The notes beneath the pieces are model-generated. The model saw nothing but the letters and a program-made list of their open reading frames with translations. It was not told the DNA's origin and made no database searches. A DNA stretch of 64,000 nucleotides from Candidatus Poribacteria bacterium (lineage in GTDB: Bacteria; Poribacteria; WGA-4E; PCPOR2b), in NCBI GenBank assembly GCA_003635265.1, contig PYIZ01000033.1:62001-126000 (forward strand). Reading direction: 5' to 3'. The position numbers and the translations under genes were made by a program. Position 1 is the first letter of the stretch. The number at the start of each line of letters is the position of its first letter. Below are positions 17,335 to 25,600 of this stretch, one piece after another.

Positions 17335-18753
17335 ATGACATTTGCAAATAAACAGATTTCCGTTTTCGGACTTCATCGCAGCGGTGTTGCCGTTGCCAAA
17401 TTGCTGGATGATCTCGGTGCACAAGTTCTGGTAACAGACCCAAAATCTAGCGACGAACTCCAAACAGACATTGATGCGCTACAGGATCGGGACATTGATT
17501 TCATTCTCGGTGGGCATGATCAACGCTGCATCGAAAAGGCGAATCTGATTGTCCTTTCGCCGGGAGTGCCGTTGGACATCCCAATTCTGCAGGAGGCACG
17601 TTCGGCAGGTATCCCAATTACTGGTGAATTAGAGGTTGCTGCAAGCCTCTGTGCTGCGCCAATGGTTGCAATAACAGGGACAAAGGGCAAATCGACGACC
17701 ACGATCTTAACAGCAGAACTTCTCAAGGGTGGAGATTTCCGAAGGGTTTGTACTGCGGGTAATATTGGCGTTCCACTGTCGAGTGAAGTTCAGGATTTAA
17801 CGGCTGAGGATCTCGTTGTCATCGAAGCCAGCAGTTTTCAACTTGAAACGACGACGAAATTTCGACCGGTGGTAAGTGTGGTGCTGAATCTGTCGCGCGA
17901 TCATCTAGATCGACACAAAACAATGGCTGCCTATCGCGCAGCGAAGATGAAAGTCTGCGCGAACCAAACATCAACGGACTGGATTGTTCTGAACGCTTTA
18001 GATGAAAACGTATTATCCTTTGCTGATGAGACGCAGGCGAGAGTGGTTTGCTTTGCGGACACCGCTACGGTCAAAAAGGGCACTTATATTGAAGATAACC
18101 AGATTTTTGCAAAGTGGGAGGGCAGATCTCACTGGATCTGTGATGCTGGAGACAACCCCTTGCCCGGAAGACATAATCTTCAAAATGTTCTTGCCGCCAC
18201 CGCTGTTGGGCAGATTTTCGGCATTTCGCTAAATATGATGCGCTCCGCAATTTGCGACTTCTCCCCCGCTGATCATTCCCCACTTGAACACGCTTTTGAG
18301 CCGGTCAAGACAGTTAATGGTGTCCGGTTTATCAACGACTCGAAAGCTACCAATGTTGCCGCAGTCAAGGCGGCGCTCGAATCACTGACGGATCCGATTC
18401 TGCTAATTATGGGTGGATACGATAAGGGAAATAACTATCAGCCGTTGATTGAGTGCGTCCAGGCGAAGGTCAAGGGATTGATCCTGCTGGGATCGCACAC
18501 AGGAATAATACGAAACGCCCTTGCAGCGCACGTCGTTACACGGGATGCAGGAACAATGATCGACGCTGTTGAACTTGCTTACTCACAGGCAGCGCCGGGC
18601 GATGTAGTGCTTTTATCACCGGCGAATGCAAGTTTTGACATGTTCACAGACTATAAGGCGCGCGGTCAAGCGTTTCGGGAGGCTGTTAACCATCTTGAAT
18701 CGACAGAAACAACCTCAAAATCCGCTATTCATCTGGGCCAATTATCCGATTAA
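17335..18753 (+). CDS. murD: UDP-N-acetylmuramoylalanine--D-glutamate ligase
   Basis: MurD adds D-glutamate to UDP-MurNAc-L-Ala in the cytoplasm. The 472-residue protein has an N-terminal Rossmann-like UDP-binding domain (ISVFGLHRSGVAVAKLL), the ATP-binding P-loop ITGTKGKSTTT, the central NLSRDHLDRH motif, and the C-terminal NDSKATNVAAVKAAL and GGYDKGNNY blocks that identify MurD. It opens the dcw cluster and its end overlaps the start region of ftsW. The C-terminus extends slightly beyond the usual end (FREAVNHLES). Confidence 0.96.
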   Translation: MTFANKQISVFGLHRSGVAVAKLLDDLGAQVLVTDPKSSDELQTDIDALQDRDIDFILGGHDQRCIEKANLIVLSPGVPLDIPILQEARSAGIPITGELEVAASLCAAPMVAITGTKGKSTTTILTAELLKGGDFRRVCTAGNIGVPLSSEVQDLTAEDLVVIEASSFQLETTTKFRPVVSVVLNLSRDHLDRHKTMAAYRAAKMKVCANQTSTDWIVLNALDENVLSFADETQARVVCFADTATVKKGTYIEDNQIFAKWEGRSHWICDAGDNPLPGRHNLQNVLAATAVGQIFGISLNMMRSAICDFSPADHSPLEHAFEPVKTVNGVRFINDSKATNVAAVKAALESLTDPILLIMGGYDKGNNYQPLIECVQAKVKGLILLGSHTGIIRNALAAHVVTRDAGTMIDAVELAYSQAAPGDVVLLSPANASFDMFTDYKARGQAFREAVNHLESTETTSKSAIHLGQLSD

Positions 18754-19885
18754 AGGAGGGATAGATCATTTTCTACTGTTTCTCACACTATGTCTCGTCG
18801 CAATCGGAATTGTGATGGTCTACAGCTCGAGCAACATGCTCGCCTACGAACTATATAATGCAAATAGCTATCACTACTTGAAGATGCAACTCATCGCTTG
18901 CACCCTTGGCTTAGGCAGCATGCTTGTAGCGTCATATTTCCCTTATCAATATTATCAAAGGTTCGCGAAGTTGATTTTAGTAGTGTCGTTGATTGGTTTG
19001 TTGTTGGTATTTTCGCCAATTGGGCATGAGGTTCGTTCGGCAAGTGGCATCAAATTTCATCGATGGATTCGAGTTTCGGGTCTGCAATTCCAACCCGTTG
19101 AGTTGACAAAGCTTGGGCTGATAATCTATGTTTCTCACTTCCTTGTCAGCAAACATAGCCAGATTCGCAGTTTCACCCGAGGCATACTACCAACCATTCT
19201 TATCCTATCAATTACATTTGTCCTTCTATACCAGCAACCTGATTTTGGATCGGCGGTTTTATTGAGTCTATCGGTTCTTGTTTTGCTATTCGTGGGAGGT
19301 GCGCGCCTCTCACAGATTGTTCTTGTTATTGGAATTGCCTGCTTTTTCATCTATGCATCGATCCAAGATGACGTTTATAAAATGCAGCGGATTCAAGGGT
19401 TTCTGAGTTCGCTTAAGTTTCCCTATGAAGGGCCCTATCAGGTTAATCAATCCCTAAATGCCTTGGCACTTGGTGGATTATTCGGTGCTGGTATCGGTAA
19501 CAGTATTTTTAAGCTCTTTCATCTTCCTTATCCCCACACCGACTTCATTTTTGCGATTCTCGGTGAAGAACTCGGTTTTGTTGGTGTGTTTAGCATTATT
19601 GTCCTGTTTATGCTGCTCATCTGGAGGGGCATCCATATCGCTCAACGTACCACGGATTCCTTTGGATCTCTGATTGCTATCGGAATCACAACACTCATTG
19701 GACTGCAAACAGTTGTGAACATTGGCGTGGCGACCGGTATGCTGCCTGCAAAAGGGATCACGCTACCTTTCATAAGTTATGGTGGTTCATCGCTCTTAGT
19801 CAGTTTGTTCAGCATTGGAATTTTGCTCAACATCTCCCGCGACATGAACGAAGCGCCCGGCGTACGTGTACCTCTGGAGACCTAA
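18695..19885 (+). CDS. ftsW: Lipid II polymerase / division protein FtsW (SEDS family)
   Basis: A polytopic SEDS glycosyltransferase that polymerises lipid II at the septum. Features include the first helix ending GIVMVYSSSN, RWIRVSGLQFQPVELTKLGLI, YQQPDFGSAVLL, the catalytic-loop region PYPHTDFIFAILGEELGF, and the terminal PFISYGGSSLLVSLFSIGILLNISR. Context (murD, murG, murC, fts genes) favours FtsW over RodA. The start is uncertain. I give TTG 18695, which has GGGAGG 12 bases upstream. A textbook AAAGGAGGG at 18752-18760 is followed by no in-frame start codon, and an ATG exists at 18626 deep inside murD. Confidence 0.92.
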   Translation: MNRQKQPQNPLFIWANYPIKGGIDHFLLFLTLCLVAIGIVMVYSSSNMLAYELYNANSYHYLKMQLIACTLGLGSMLVASYFPYQYYQRFAKLILVVSLIGLLLVFSPIGHEVRSASGIKFHRWIRVSGLQFQPVELTKLGLIIYVSHFLVSKHSQIRSFTRGILPTILILSITFVLLYQQPDFGSAVLLSLSVLVLLFVGGARLSQIVLVIGIACFFIYASIQDDVYKMQRIQGFLSSLKFPYEGPYQVNQSLNALALGGLFGAGIGNSIFKLFHLPYPHTDFIFAILGEELGFVGVFSIIVLFMLLIWRGIHIAQRTTDSFGSLIAIGITTLIGLQTVVNIGVATGMLPAKGITLPFISYGGSSLLVSLFSIGILLNISRDMNEAPGVRVPLET

Positions 19886-20056
19886 TCCGGATAAACTGGA
19901 ATTGATTTATCAACGGCTGCGCCGGCCGGTTCGGCGGTTCCGGGTGAAGTCGTGGCGAAGGGAACTCCTATCCGTCAAGCCAAACCTGACAAACCATTAC
20001 ACTCTACACGGTAGTCTATTGAATACAAACTCATAGCACTCATGAGGGTTACGTTG

Positions 20057-21169
20057 ATGCCGCGAATCGTGATTTCGGGCGGTGGGACCGGTGGTCACAT
20101 CTATCCGGCAATCGGTATTGCTAACGAACTAATACAACTGGACGCAGAAACCGAAGTTGTCTTCATCGGTGGGGCAGACCGTCTCGAATCAACGCTAGTC
20201 CCACAGCACGGATTTCGGTTCCTGCCAATCTCGGTTGCAGGTTTTCCGCGCAAACTCACATGGCGGTGGATACCTGTTATGTACAAGGTCTGTTCCGGTT
20301 TTACGAGATCATTATGGTTGCTCAAAAGTCTAAAACCGTGCGTCGTGGTAGGAACAGGAGGTTATGTCTGTGGTCCCGTACTTTTCGCAGCCGTGTTGTT
20401 AGGAATACCGACGGTTATACAGGAGCAAAATGCTGCCCCCGGACTAACAAATCGCATTCTGGCACGCTGGGCAAAGGCGATCTATACCGCATTTGAAACT
20501 GCTGGCGCACACTTTCCAGTTGAAAGAACGATGGTGCTGGGTAATCCAATCCGCCGAACAATTGGCACAGCTGAACGAGCCAGTGAAACTTACAATTCCC
20601 TTGGACTAGACCCAGACCGAAAAACTGTATTTGTGATGGGGGGAAGCCAAGGCGCACAGGCAATTAACGAAAATATAATGGATGCCCTAGAGGATTTAGC
20701 ACCATTCGACCAGCAGCTTCAATTCGTCCATCAAACAGGAAAAACTGATTACAAGGCAGTTAAGGTGCGGTATCAGGAATCATCACTCCGACACTTGGTC
20801 CAACCGTACTTTGATCCCATCGAAACAATCTACAGCATCGCTGATTTGATGGTATGTCGAGCCGGGGGTATGACAATCGCAGAAATAACCGCGTGTGGTA
20901 TTCCAGCGATTTTTATTCCTTTGCCAACTGCTGCCGGAGATCATCAGACACTGAATGCCGAAGCGGTTGCGAACGCGGGTGGCGGTGTCGTGCTAGATCA
21001 ACGTACATTGACAGGACACAAACTTGCTGAAGAAATCATCAGAATTATAGATAATCCCGAAGAACAGCAAGGGATGGCAAATCAAAGTCGTCAGTTGGGC
21101 AACCCATACGCCGGTGAAGAGATTGCCCAATCCATCTTTTCTTTGGTGAAATCTAACCCTCAAATTTAG
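20057..21169 (+). CDS. murG: Lipid II synthase (UDP-GlcNAc:lipid I GlcNAc transferase)
   Basis: MurG transfers GlcNAc to lipid I on the inner face of the membrane. The 370-residue GT28 enzyme has VISGGGTGGHIYPAIGIA at the N-terminus, VVGTGGYVCGPVLFAA, QEQNAAPGLTNRILA, VMGGSQGAQAINENI and the donor-binding CRAGGMTIAEITACGIPAI, followed by DHQTLNAEAV. The ATG at 20057 is preferred because GAGGG lies eight bases upstream; an ATG at 20042 is in frame. It starts after a GC-rich 170-base gap and is followed seven bases later by murC. Confidence 0.96.
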   Translation: MPRIVISGGGTGGHIYPAIGIANELIQLDAETEVVFIGGADRLESTLVPQHGFRFLPISVAGFPRKLTWRWIPVMYKVCSGFTRSLWLLKSLKPCVVVGTGGYVCGPVLFAAVLLGIPTVIQEQNAAPGLTNRILARWAKAIYTAFETAGAHFPVERTMVLGNPIRRTIGTAERASETYNSLGLDPDRKTVFVMGGSQGAQAINENIMDALEDLAPFDQQLQFVHQTGKTDYKAVKVRYQESSLRHLVQPYFDPIETIYSIADLMVCRAGGMTIAEITACGIPAIFIPLPTAAGDHQTLNAEAVANAGGGVVLDQRTLTGHKLAEEIIRIIDNPEEQQGMANQSRQLGNPYAGEEIAQSIFSLVKSNPQI

Positions 21170-21176
21170 AAAGTTT

Positions 21177-22553
21177 ATGCCTATGTTTGGAAAAACTCGT
21201 CATATTCACATCATTGGTATCGGTGGTGCTGGGCTCAGTGGAATTGCTGAGATCCTGCTCAACCTCGATTTTCAGGTGTCTGGATCCGATTTACGCGAAA
21301 CGGAAGTTACCGAGCGTTTGGTCACGTTAGGCGCGAATGTTTATAGTGGTCATGCTGCCGACCAGATTGCAGGCGCAGATGTTGTAGTGATGTCTCCTGC
21401 CGTTTCGCTCCAAAATCCTGAAGTGGTTGCGGCGAAGGAACGCAAGATTCCTGTGATTCGTGGCGCCGAGATGCTCGCGGAAATTATGCGGATGAAGTTC
21501 AGCGTCGCGGTAAGTGGAACGCATGGAAAAACTACTACAACCGCGATGACAGCAGCCGTGCTAGACAAGTTGGATCCAACTGTTGTAGTTGGAGGAAAAC
21601 TGGTCAGTTTGGGCAGCCATGCTCGGATTGGGCAGGGGGAGGTGATGGTGGTTGAGGCGGACGAAGCCTACGGTTCCATCGAAAAATTCTTCCCAACAAT
21701 CGCGGTAGTCACATCGGTGGATGCTGATCACCTCGATTATTATAACAGCGTTGAAGAGATTGGCGAGACATTTCTAGAATTCATCAACAAGGTTCCATTT
21801 TACGGTACTGCGGTATTATGCTTGGATCAGGAAAATATACAGCAGTTAATTCCCCGAATCGAAAAACGCTACGTGACTTATGGAATTGAAACACGCGCAG
21901 ACCTGATGGCAGAACGATTAATTATTGATGGTCCGACCTCTCACTATCGTGTCCATGCCCACGGGGAAGTGTTAGGCGAGGTTCATCTTAAAATGCCCGG
22001 AAACCACAATATCTTAAACTCATTGGCAGCGGTCGCTGTTGGGTTGGAGTTGGGTGTGCCGTTTGATTCAATTCGAGAAGCCTTAGAGTCTTTTCGTGGT
22101 GTCCATCGTCGTTTTGAAATTATCGGTCAGGTCAACGACGTCATTGTAGTTGATGATTATGCACACAATCCTGCAAAACTAAAAGCAACCTTTCAAGCAG
22201 CTCGCGAAAGTTATAATCGCCGAATCGTTGCTGTTTTTCAGCCACACCGTTATCAGCGAGTGAAGCATCTTGCGGAGGAGTTTTCGAGATCGTTCTATCA
22301 AACCGATGTCCTCATTGTCAGTTCAATTTATGGTGCCGGAGAAGCTCCAGTCGAAGGGGTGACTGCGGAAAAGCTAGCACATGCGATTCAAGTACACGGA
22401 CATCGGCATGTGATTTATATTCCGGACAAAAACGAAATCACGGAAACTTTGCTAAACATTGTTCGTCCGAATGATATTGTTATCACGGTTGGGGCAGGTG
22501 ATATTTGGCAAGTTGGACGTGAGTTATTGGACAAACTTGGTGGCACTAGTTAG
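21177..22553 (+). CDS. murC: UDP-N-acetylmuramate--L-alanine ligase
   Basis: MurC attaches L-alanine to UDP-MurNAc. The 458-residue protein has HIIGIGGAGLSGIAEILL, the P-loop VSGTHGKTTTTAMTAAV, VEADEAYGSIEKFFP, the DADHLDYY motif, GVHRRFEIIG, and DDYAHNPAKLKATFQAA with FQPHRYQRVKHL. The usual ADESD of MurC is ADEAY here, a small departure near the active site. It follows murG directly. In many dcw clusters murB and ddl come next; here they are absent and a small regulator gene occupies the gap. Confidence 0.93.
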   Translation: MPMFGKTRHIHIIGIGGAGLSGIAEILLNLDFQVSGSDLRETEVTERLVTLGANVYSGHAADQIAGADVVVMSPAVSLQNPEVVAAKERKIPVIRGAEMLAEIMRMKFSVAVSGTHGKTTTTAMTAAVLDKLDPTVVVGGKLVSLGSHARIGQGEVMVVEADEAYGSIEKFFPTIAVVTSVDADHLDYYNSVEEIGETFLEFINKVPFYGTAVLCLDQENIQQLIPRIEKRYVTYGIETRADLMAERLIIDGPTSHYRVHAHGEVLGEVHLKMPGNHNILNSLAAVAVGLELGVPFDSIREALESFRGVHRRFEIIGQVNDVIVVDDYAHNPAKLKATFQAARESYNRRIVAVFQPHRYQRVKHLAEEFSRSFYQTDVLIVSSIYGAGEAPVEGVTAEKLAHAIQVHGHRHVIYIPDKNEITETLLNIVRPNDIVITVGAGDIWQVGRELLDKLGGTS

Positions 22554-22728
22554 GTATCAAACAAGGATTGAATAGAATTGTCCTACGGCCAGAGCTGTTG
22601 AGCCTAGTCCAAATGTTTGTTAAGGACCTACAAAAACCCTAGATTCTCGCCTTAATGCCCTCTTGCATCAGCGCCTAAAAGAAGGATTTTTCTTAGTAAA
22701 GTTGTCTTTTAGATGGATATTCTACGAG

Positions 22729-22754
22729 ATATTGTGTATTTTTTGTGACAATAT
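22729..22754. repeat. Inverted repeat ATATTGT-N12-ACAATAT upstream of the ribbon-helix-helix gene
   Basis: Perfect 7-base arms at 22729-22735 and 22748-22754. A related compact site, ATATTACAATAT, occurs at 23204-23215 downstream of the gene. Possible operator half-sites or boundaries of an insertion. Confidence 0.55.
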
Positions 22755-22760
22755 ACAAAA

Positions 22761-22783
22761 AAATCGTACAAAAAGTACGATTT
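22761..22783. repeat. Perfect 9-bp inverted repeat (AAATCGTAC-N5-GTACGATTT)
   Basis: Arms at 22761-22769 and 22775-22783 with an AAAAA spacer. It lies 24 bases upstream of the -35 box of the ribbon-helix-helix gene, so an operator for that protein or another regulator is the simplest reading. No terminator-type T-run follows. Confidence 0.65.
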
Positions 22784-22807
22784 GGTACAAATTCCGTAAA
22801 TTTTTGG

Positions 22808-22836
22808 TTGATATTTGCAATTGTTTGTCGTATAAT
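22808..22836 (+). promoter_or_regulatory. Promoter giving an apparently leaderless mRNA
   Basis: TTGATA (22808-22813) and TATAAT (22831-22836) are spaced by exactly 17 bases. The expected start near 22843 is only about four bases before the ATG at 22847, and no ribosome binding site is present, so the transcript is probably leaderless. Confidence 0.75.
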
Positions 22837-22846
22837 CAATTACATC

Positions 22847-23038
22847 ATGGCAAAACAAGTTGTACAATTTCGCTTGGATAAGGACTTGCACGATTTCGTG
22901 AAGAAATATGCTGAACTCAAGCGTATGTCTATCAGTCAGGTCATACGGCTTTGTGTCCTTGATTTTTACGAAGAACATCACGACGAAGAAGATCTGGTGG
23001 AGGTGGATGATGTTTCTGACTCGACAAATCAAGGTTAA
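22847..23038 (+). CDS. Small ribbon-helix-helix (CopG/Arc-type) DNA-binding protein
   Basis: Encodes 63 residues. The N-terminal strand KQVVQFRLDKDLHDFVKKYA followed by ELKRMSISQVIRLCVLDFYE is the beta-alpha-alpha pattern of ribbon-helix-helix repressors; the rest is acidic (HHDEEDLVEVDD). It is inserted between murC and ftsQ and has its own promoter and two inverted repeats upstream. It may autoregulate, act as an antitoxin-like regulator, or be a passenger of a decayed mobile element. No toxin of a known family is adjacent. A 55-codon reading frame overlaps its 3' end. Confidence 0.75.
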   Translation: MAKQVVQFRLDKDLHDFVKKYAELKRMSISQVIRLCVLDFYEEHHDEEDLVEVDDVSDSTNQG

Positions 23039-23177
23039 GCCTGACGATGCAGCTGAGATTTTGGCAAAAGAGAACGGGCGAATCTGCTCAAATATGAATT
23101 TGCGCGTCGTCGCCGGAGTATTCGTGCAGCCAACCCTCGGAACAGGGGGTAAGAATTTTCTGTTGTTGGAATCATAA
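23010..23177 (+). CDS. Possible small protein overlapping the ribbon-helix-helix gene
   Basis: A 55-codon frame begins MFLTRQIKVKPDDAAEIL and overlaps the preceding gene by 29 bases. GGAGGT lies five bases before the ATG, so translation is believable. The opening resembles, weakly, the start of TnpB-type (OrfB) transposon proteins, which would make it a truncated remnant; this is a guess. The C-terminal half has no recognisable motif. It could equally be non-coding. Confidence 0.3.
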   Translation: MFLTRQIKVKPDDAAEILAKENGRICSNMNLRVVAGVFVQPTLGTGGKNFLLLES

Positions 23178-23217
23178 CCTGTCCCAGAGGCATCCAGATC
23201 GAGATATTACAATATTT

Positions 23218-23255
23218 GCCTTTTTTGCGGCTTGAAAGCAGGCTTTTATTTTTTT
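23218..23255 (+). terminator. Weak possible terminator before ftsQ
   Basis: GCC and TGC segments can pair with GCA and GGC around GGCTTGAAA, and CTTTTATTTTTTT follows. The stem is short and bulged, so this is tentative. It would end the ribbon-helix-helix transcript before ftsQ. Confidence 0.3.
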
Positions 23256-23301
23256 ATGGATGGTTACATACTAACATGCGCATGCGCTAGGTCTAGATTC
23301 C

Positions 23302-24141
23302 GTGCAATCTTTATCATGTCAATCTTCCAGTCAATTTAAAGCTCGCCTAATTGCGGCACCTAAAAAATCTCCGCGTCGTGTCGGGCGTTATTTGATAATT
23401 GGCATAACAGGTGTAATTGGACTGCTTTTCGTTCATTATTTGACATTAAAGGTTGGCTTTTTTCGCGTGAAGCAGATTTCCGTTTCTGGCAACGAGCACT
23501 ATACACAAAACGAAGTGATTGCCGCTTTAGATTTAAGTTCTCGCCAGAGTGATGTGCGTACCATTTCAAGGTCTGTGGTTGAACAACGGCTGAAACAAAA
23601 ACTCAGTTACGTCAAACAGGCGGATCTTTCAAAAAGCATTCTGAAACGTTCTTTGACGCTTGAAATAACCGAAAGAAAACCTGTTGCATTGCTAGAATAT
23701 CCCGAAAATAGTCTCATTCGCTTTGTACTGGTTGATCTTGAAGGTTATGTGTTAGAATATATCGAATCGCTGCCGGCTTCCAGTTCGATTGTCACGATTA
23801 TCACTATCGACCAGCAAGTGCCTAGTGTGGGAGGTCGAGTGGAGGCTGATAGCGTCCAACTTGCCCTTAACGTGCTAAATTTGGTTTTGAGTCTGGCTCC
23901 GGAAATTGTACCTACGCTACAAACAATTGATACGAATCGACCGGATAAGATTACTCTCCAATTTAGCAATCTCCCTATTGTATGGATTTCATCGGATTTT
24001 ATCCAAACAGGCATTTATCATATTAGTTTATTCATAAAAAAGCAGACAATCCTCATGGAGACAGGGCAACATACTTCAAATCCTCTTGATGGCTATGTGG
24101 ACGCTAGGTTCAGAGACGCCATATATTGGGGAGGACGATAA
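23302..24141 (+). CDS. ftsQ: Cell division protein FtsQ (POTRA domain)
   Basis: A 279-residue bitopic division protein. A basic cytoplasmic segment (KKSPRRVGR) precedes one membrane helix, about residues 30-49 (YLIIGITGVIGLLFVHYLTL). Then comes the POTRA domain, FFRVKQISVSGNEHYTQNEVI, with SLTLEITERKPVALL and the FVLVDLEGYVLE strand of the beta domain. The start is GTG at 23302 without a strong ribosome binding site. The gene stops one base before ftsA. Sequence divergence is normal for FtsQ; position between the mur genes and ftsA supports the call. Confidence 0.9.
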   Translation: MQSLSCQSSSQFKARLIAAPKKSPRRVGRYLIIGITGVIGLLFVHYLTLKVGFFRVKQISVSGNEHYTQNEVIAALDLSSRQSDVRTISRSVVEQRLKQKLSYVKQADLSKSILKRSLTLEITERKPVALLEYPENSLIRFVLVDLEGYVLEYIESLPASSSIVTIITIDQQVPSVGGRVEADSVQLALNVLNLVLSLAPEIVPTLQTIDTNRPDKITLQFSNLPIVWISSDFIQTGIYHISLFIKKQTILMETGQHTSNPLDGYVDARFRDAIYWGGR

Positions 24142-24142
24142 G

Positions 24143-25384
24143 ATGGCTGCAGAAGAAATTATTGTTGGCCTAGACATCGGCACTAGCAAAATTGCTGCGA
24201 TTATCGGAAATACTTGGCAGGGTGATCCGGAAAAGATTGAGATTATAGGCGTTGGCACCGCCCCTTCTGAAGGATTACGGAAGGGAGTTGTTGTCGACAT
24301 AGATCTCACGACAACGGCGATTCGTCAAGCCGTTGAAACCGCTGAACTCATGGCAGGAGTGCAGATTGGATCTGTATATGCGGGCATCGCAGGAGGACAT
24401 ATCACCGGACAAACCTCTCACGGTCTCGTTGCTGTTTCAGGCGAAGGTCACGAGATTACGCAATCTGATGTCGAGCGTGCAATCAATGCTGCCCAAGCAA
24501 TGAAGATTCCTGTTGAACGAGAAATACTGCACGTAATTCCACAAGGCTTTATTGTTGACGAGCAGGGCGGAATTAAGGATCCGGTGGGTATGTCGGGGGT
24601 ACGTCTTGAAGCGTATGTGCACATCATCACCGGTGCCGTTGCCTCTGCACAAAACCTTGTAAAAAGTATCTATAATGCAGGAATTTCCGTTGAAGACATC
24701 ATTTTAGAACCTATTGCTTCTGCTGAGGCGGTCCTAACACCTGAGGAGAAATCAGTAGGCGTTGCTCTCGCCGACATGGGTGGAGGAACCACAGATGTTG
24801 TGATTTACAAAGATGGCACCATCCATCATTCCGCGGTGCTCTCACTTGGTGGGCATCATATCACCAATGATATTGCACAAATCTTAAAAATAACGCCACA
24901 AGATGCAGATAAAATTAAACTGCGCTACGGTTGTGCATCAGTTGACTTCGTAGATCAGAATGATGCCATCCCGATTTCGACGCTTGGAGGTGTGCACAAA
25001 CCGCGCTTCATCACTCGGCGAGATTTGGCAGAGATTATTCAGTGTCGTATGGACGAATTCTTAAGTCTAATTGGTCAGGAAATCTACAATTGCAACCTCA
25101 CCATTCCGGCTGGAGTTGTACTTACCGGTGGGACTGCGCTTCTTGATGGGCTGCTTGAATCAGCTGAACAGACCTTTCCTTGTCCAGTGCGGGTTGGATA
25201 CCCCTGTCCACTGAAGGGGTTAACAGAGAAAATACACAGCCCGGTCTATGCAACGGGAGTTGGGCTTGTCCTTGCCGGTGCGATGGAACATTATCGTGCC
25301 CCCAAAAGAACCTTCATCAAAGGAACGAACCTGTTTGATCAAATATTCAAACGTATGAAGAATTGGTTCCAAGACTGGTTGTAA
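24143..25384 (+). CDS. ftsA: Cell division protein FtsA (actin-like ATPase)
   Basis: FtsA tethers FtsZ to the membrane. The 413-residue protein begins MAAEEIIVGLDIGTSKIAAI, the phosphate-1 motif of actin-like ATPases. It continues with the 1C-domain region and the phosphate-2 motif LADMGGGTTDVVIY, then VVLTGGTALLDGLLE. The C-terminal FDQIFKRMKNWFQDWL is an amphipathic helix matching the FtsA membrane-targeting sequence. The ATG at 24143 has GGGGAGG nine bases upstream; an earlier ATG at 24086 lies inside ftsQ and is unlikely. Confidence 0.96.
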   Translation: MAAEEIIVGLDIGTSKIAAIIGNTWQGDPEKIEIIGVGTAPSEGLRKGVVVDIDLTTTAIRQAVETAELMAGVQIGSVYAGIAGGHITGQTSHGLVAVSGEGHEITQSDVERAINAAQAMKIPVEREILHVIPQGFIVDEQGGIKDPVGMSGVRLEAYVHIITGAVASAQNLVKSIYNAGISVEDIILEPIASAEAVLTPEEKSVGVALADMGGGTTDVVIYKDGTIHHSAVLSLGGHHITNDIAQILKITPQDADKIKLRYGCASVDFVDQNDAIPISTLGGVHKPRFITRRDLAEIIQCRMDEFLSLIGQEIYNCNLTIPAGVVLTGGTALLDGLLESAEQTFPCPVRVGYPCPLKGLTEKIHSPVYATGVGLVLAGAMEHYRAPKRTFIKGTNLFDQIFKRMKNWFQDWL

Positions 25385-25426
25385 TAGCCAGATACGGTTG
25401 GCATTTTGTAGTATCCGCAAAAGGTG

Positions 25427-25455
25427 TTGACTTTAATTTAGTGGTTCTCTATCAT
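25427..25455 (+). promoter_or_regulatory. Putative ftsZ promoter
   Basis: TTGACT (25427-25432) and TATCAT (25450-25455) with a 17-base spacer, in the 216-base gap between ftsA and ftsZ. The leader would be about 140 bases. Confidence 0.5.
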
Positions 25456-25600
25456 CTGGAAATGGAGTGTAGGTCTAACTGTTTCGTGCATCTTCCGTGG
25501 TTTGGGGAGTTGTCGCTTTGCACTAACATCTTGATATTCGGGTGTGCTCAAAACAAGGAGGAATTAGGTTGCTCCGTCAATAGGAGTATAACTGAAAGTT

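Noticed and set aside
23061-23145. Arg-rich plus-strand frame reading KYEFARRRRSIRAANPRN
   Set aside because: Looks like a basic protein tail but follows a TGA with no start codon and overlaps another candidate frame; too short to support.
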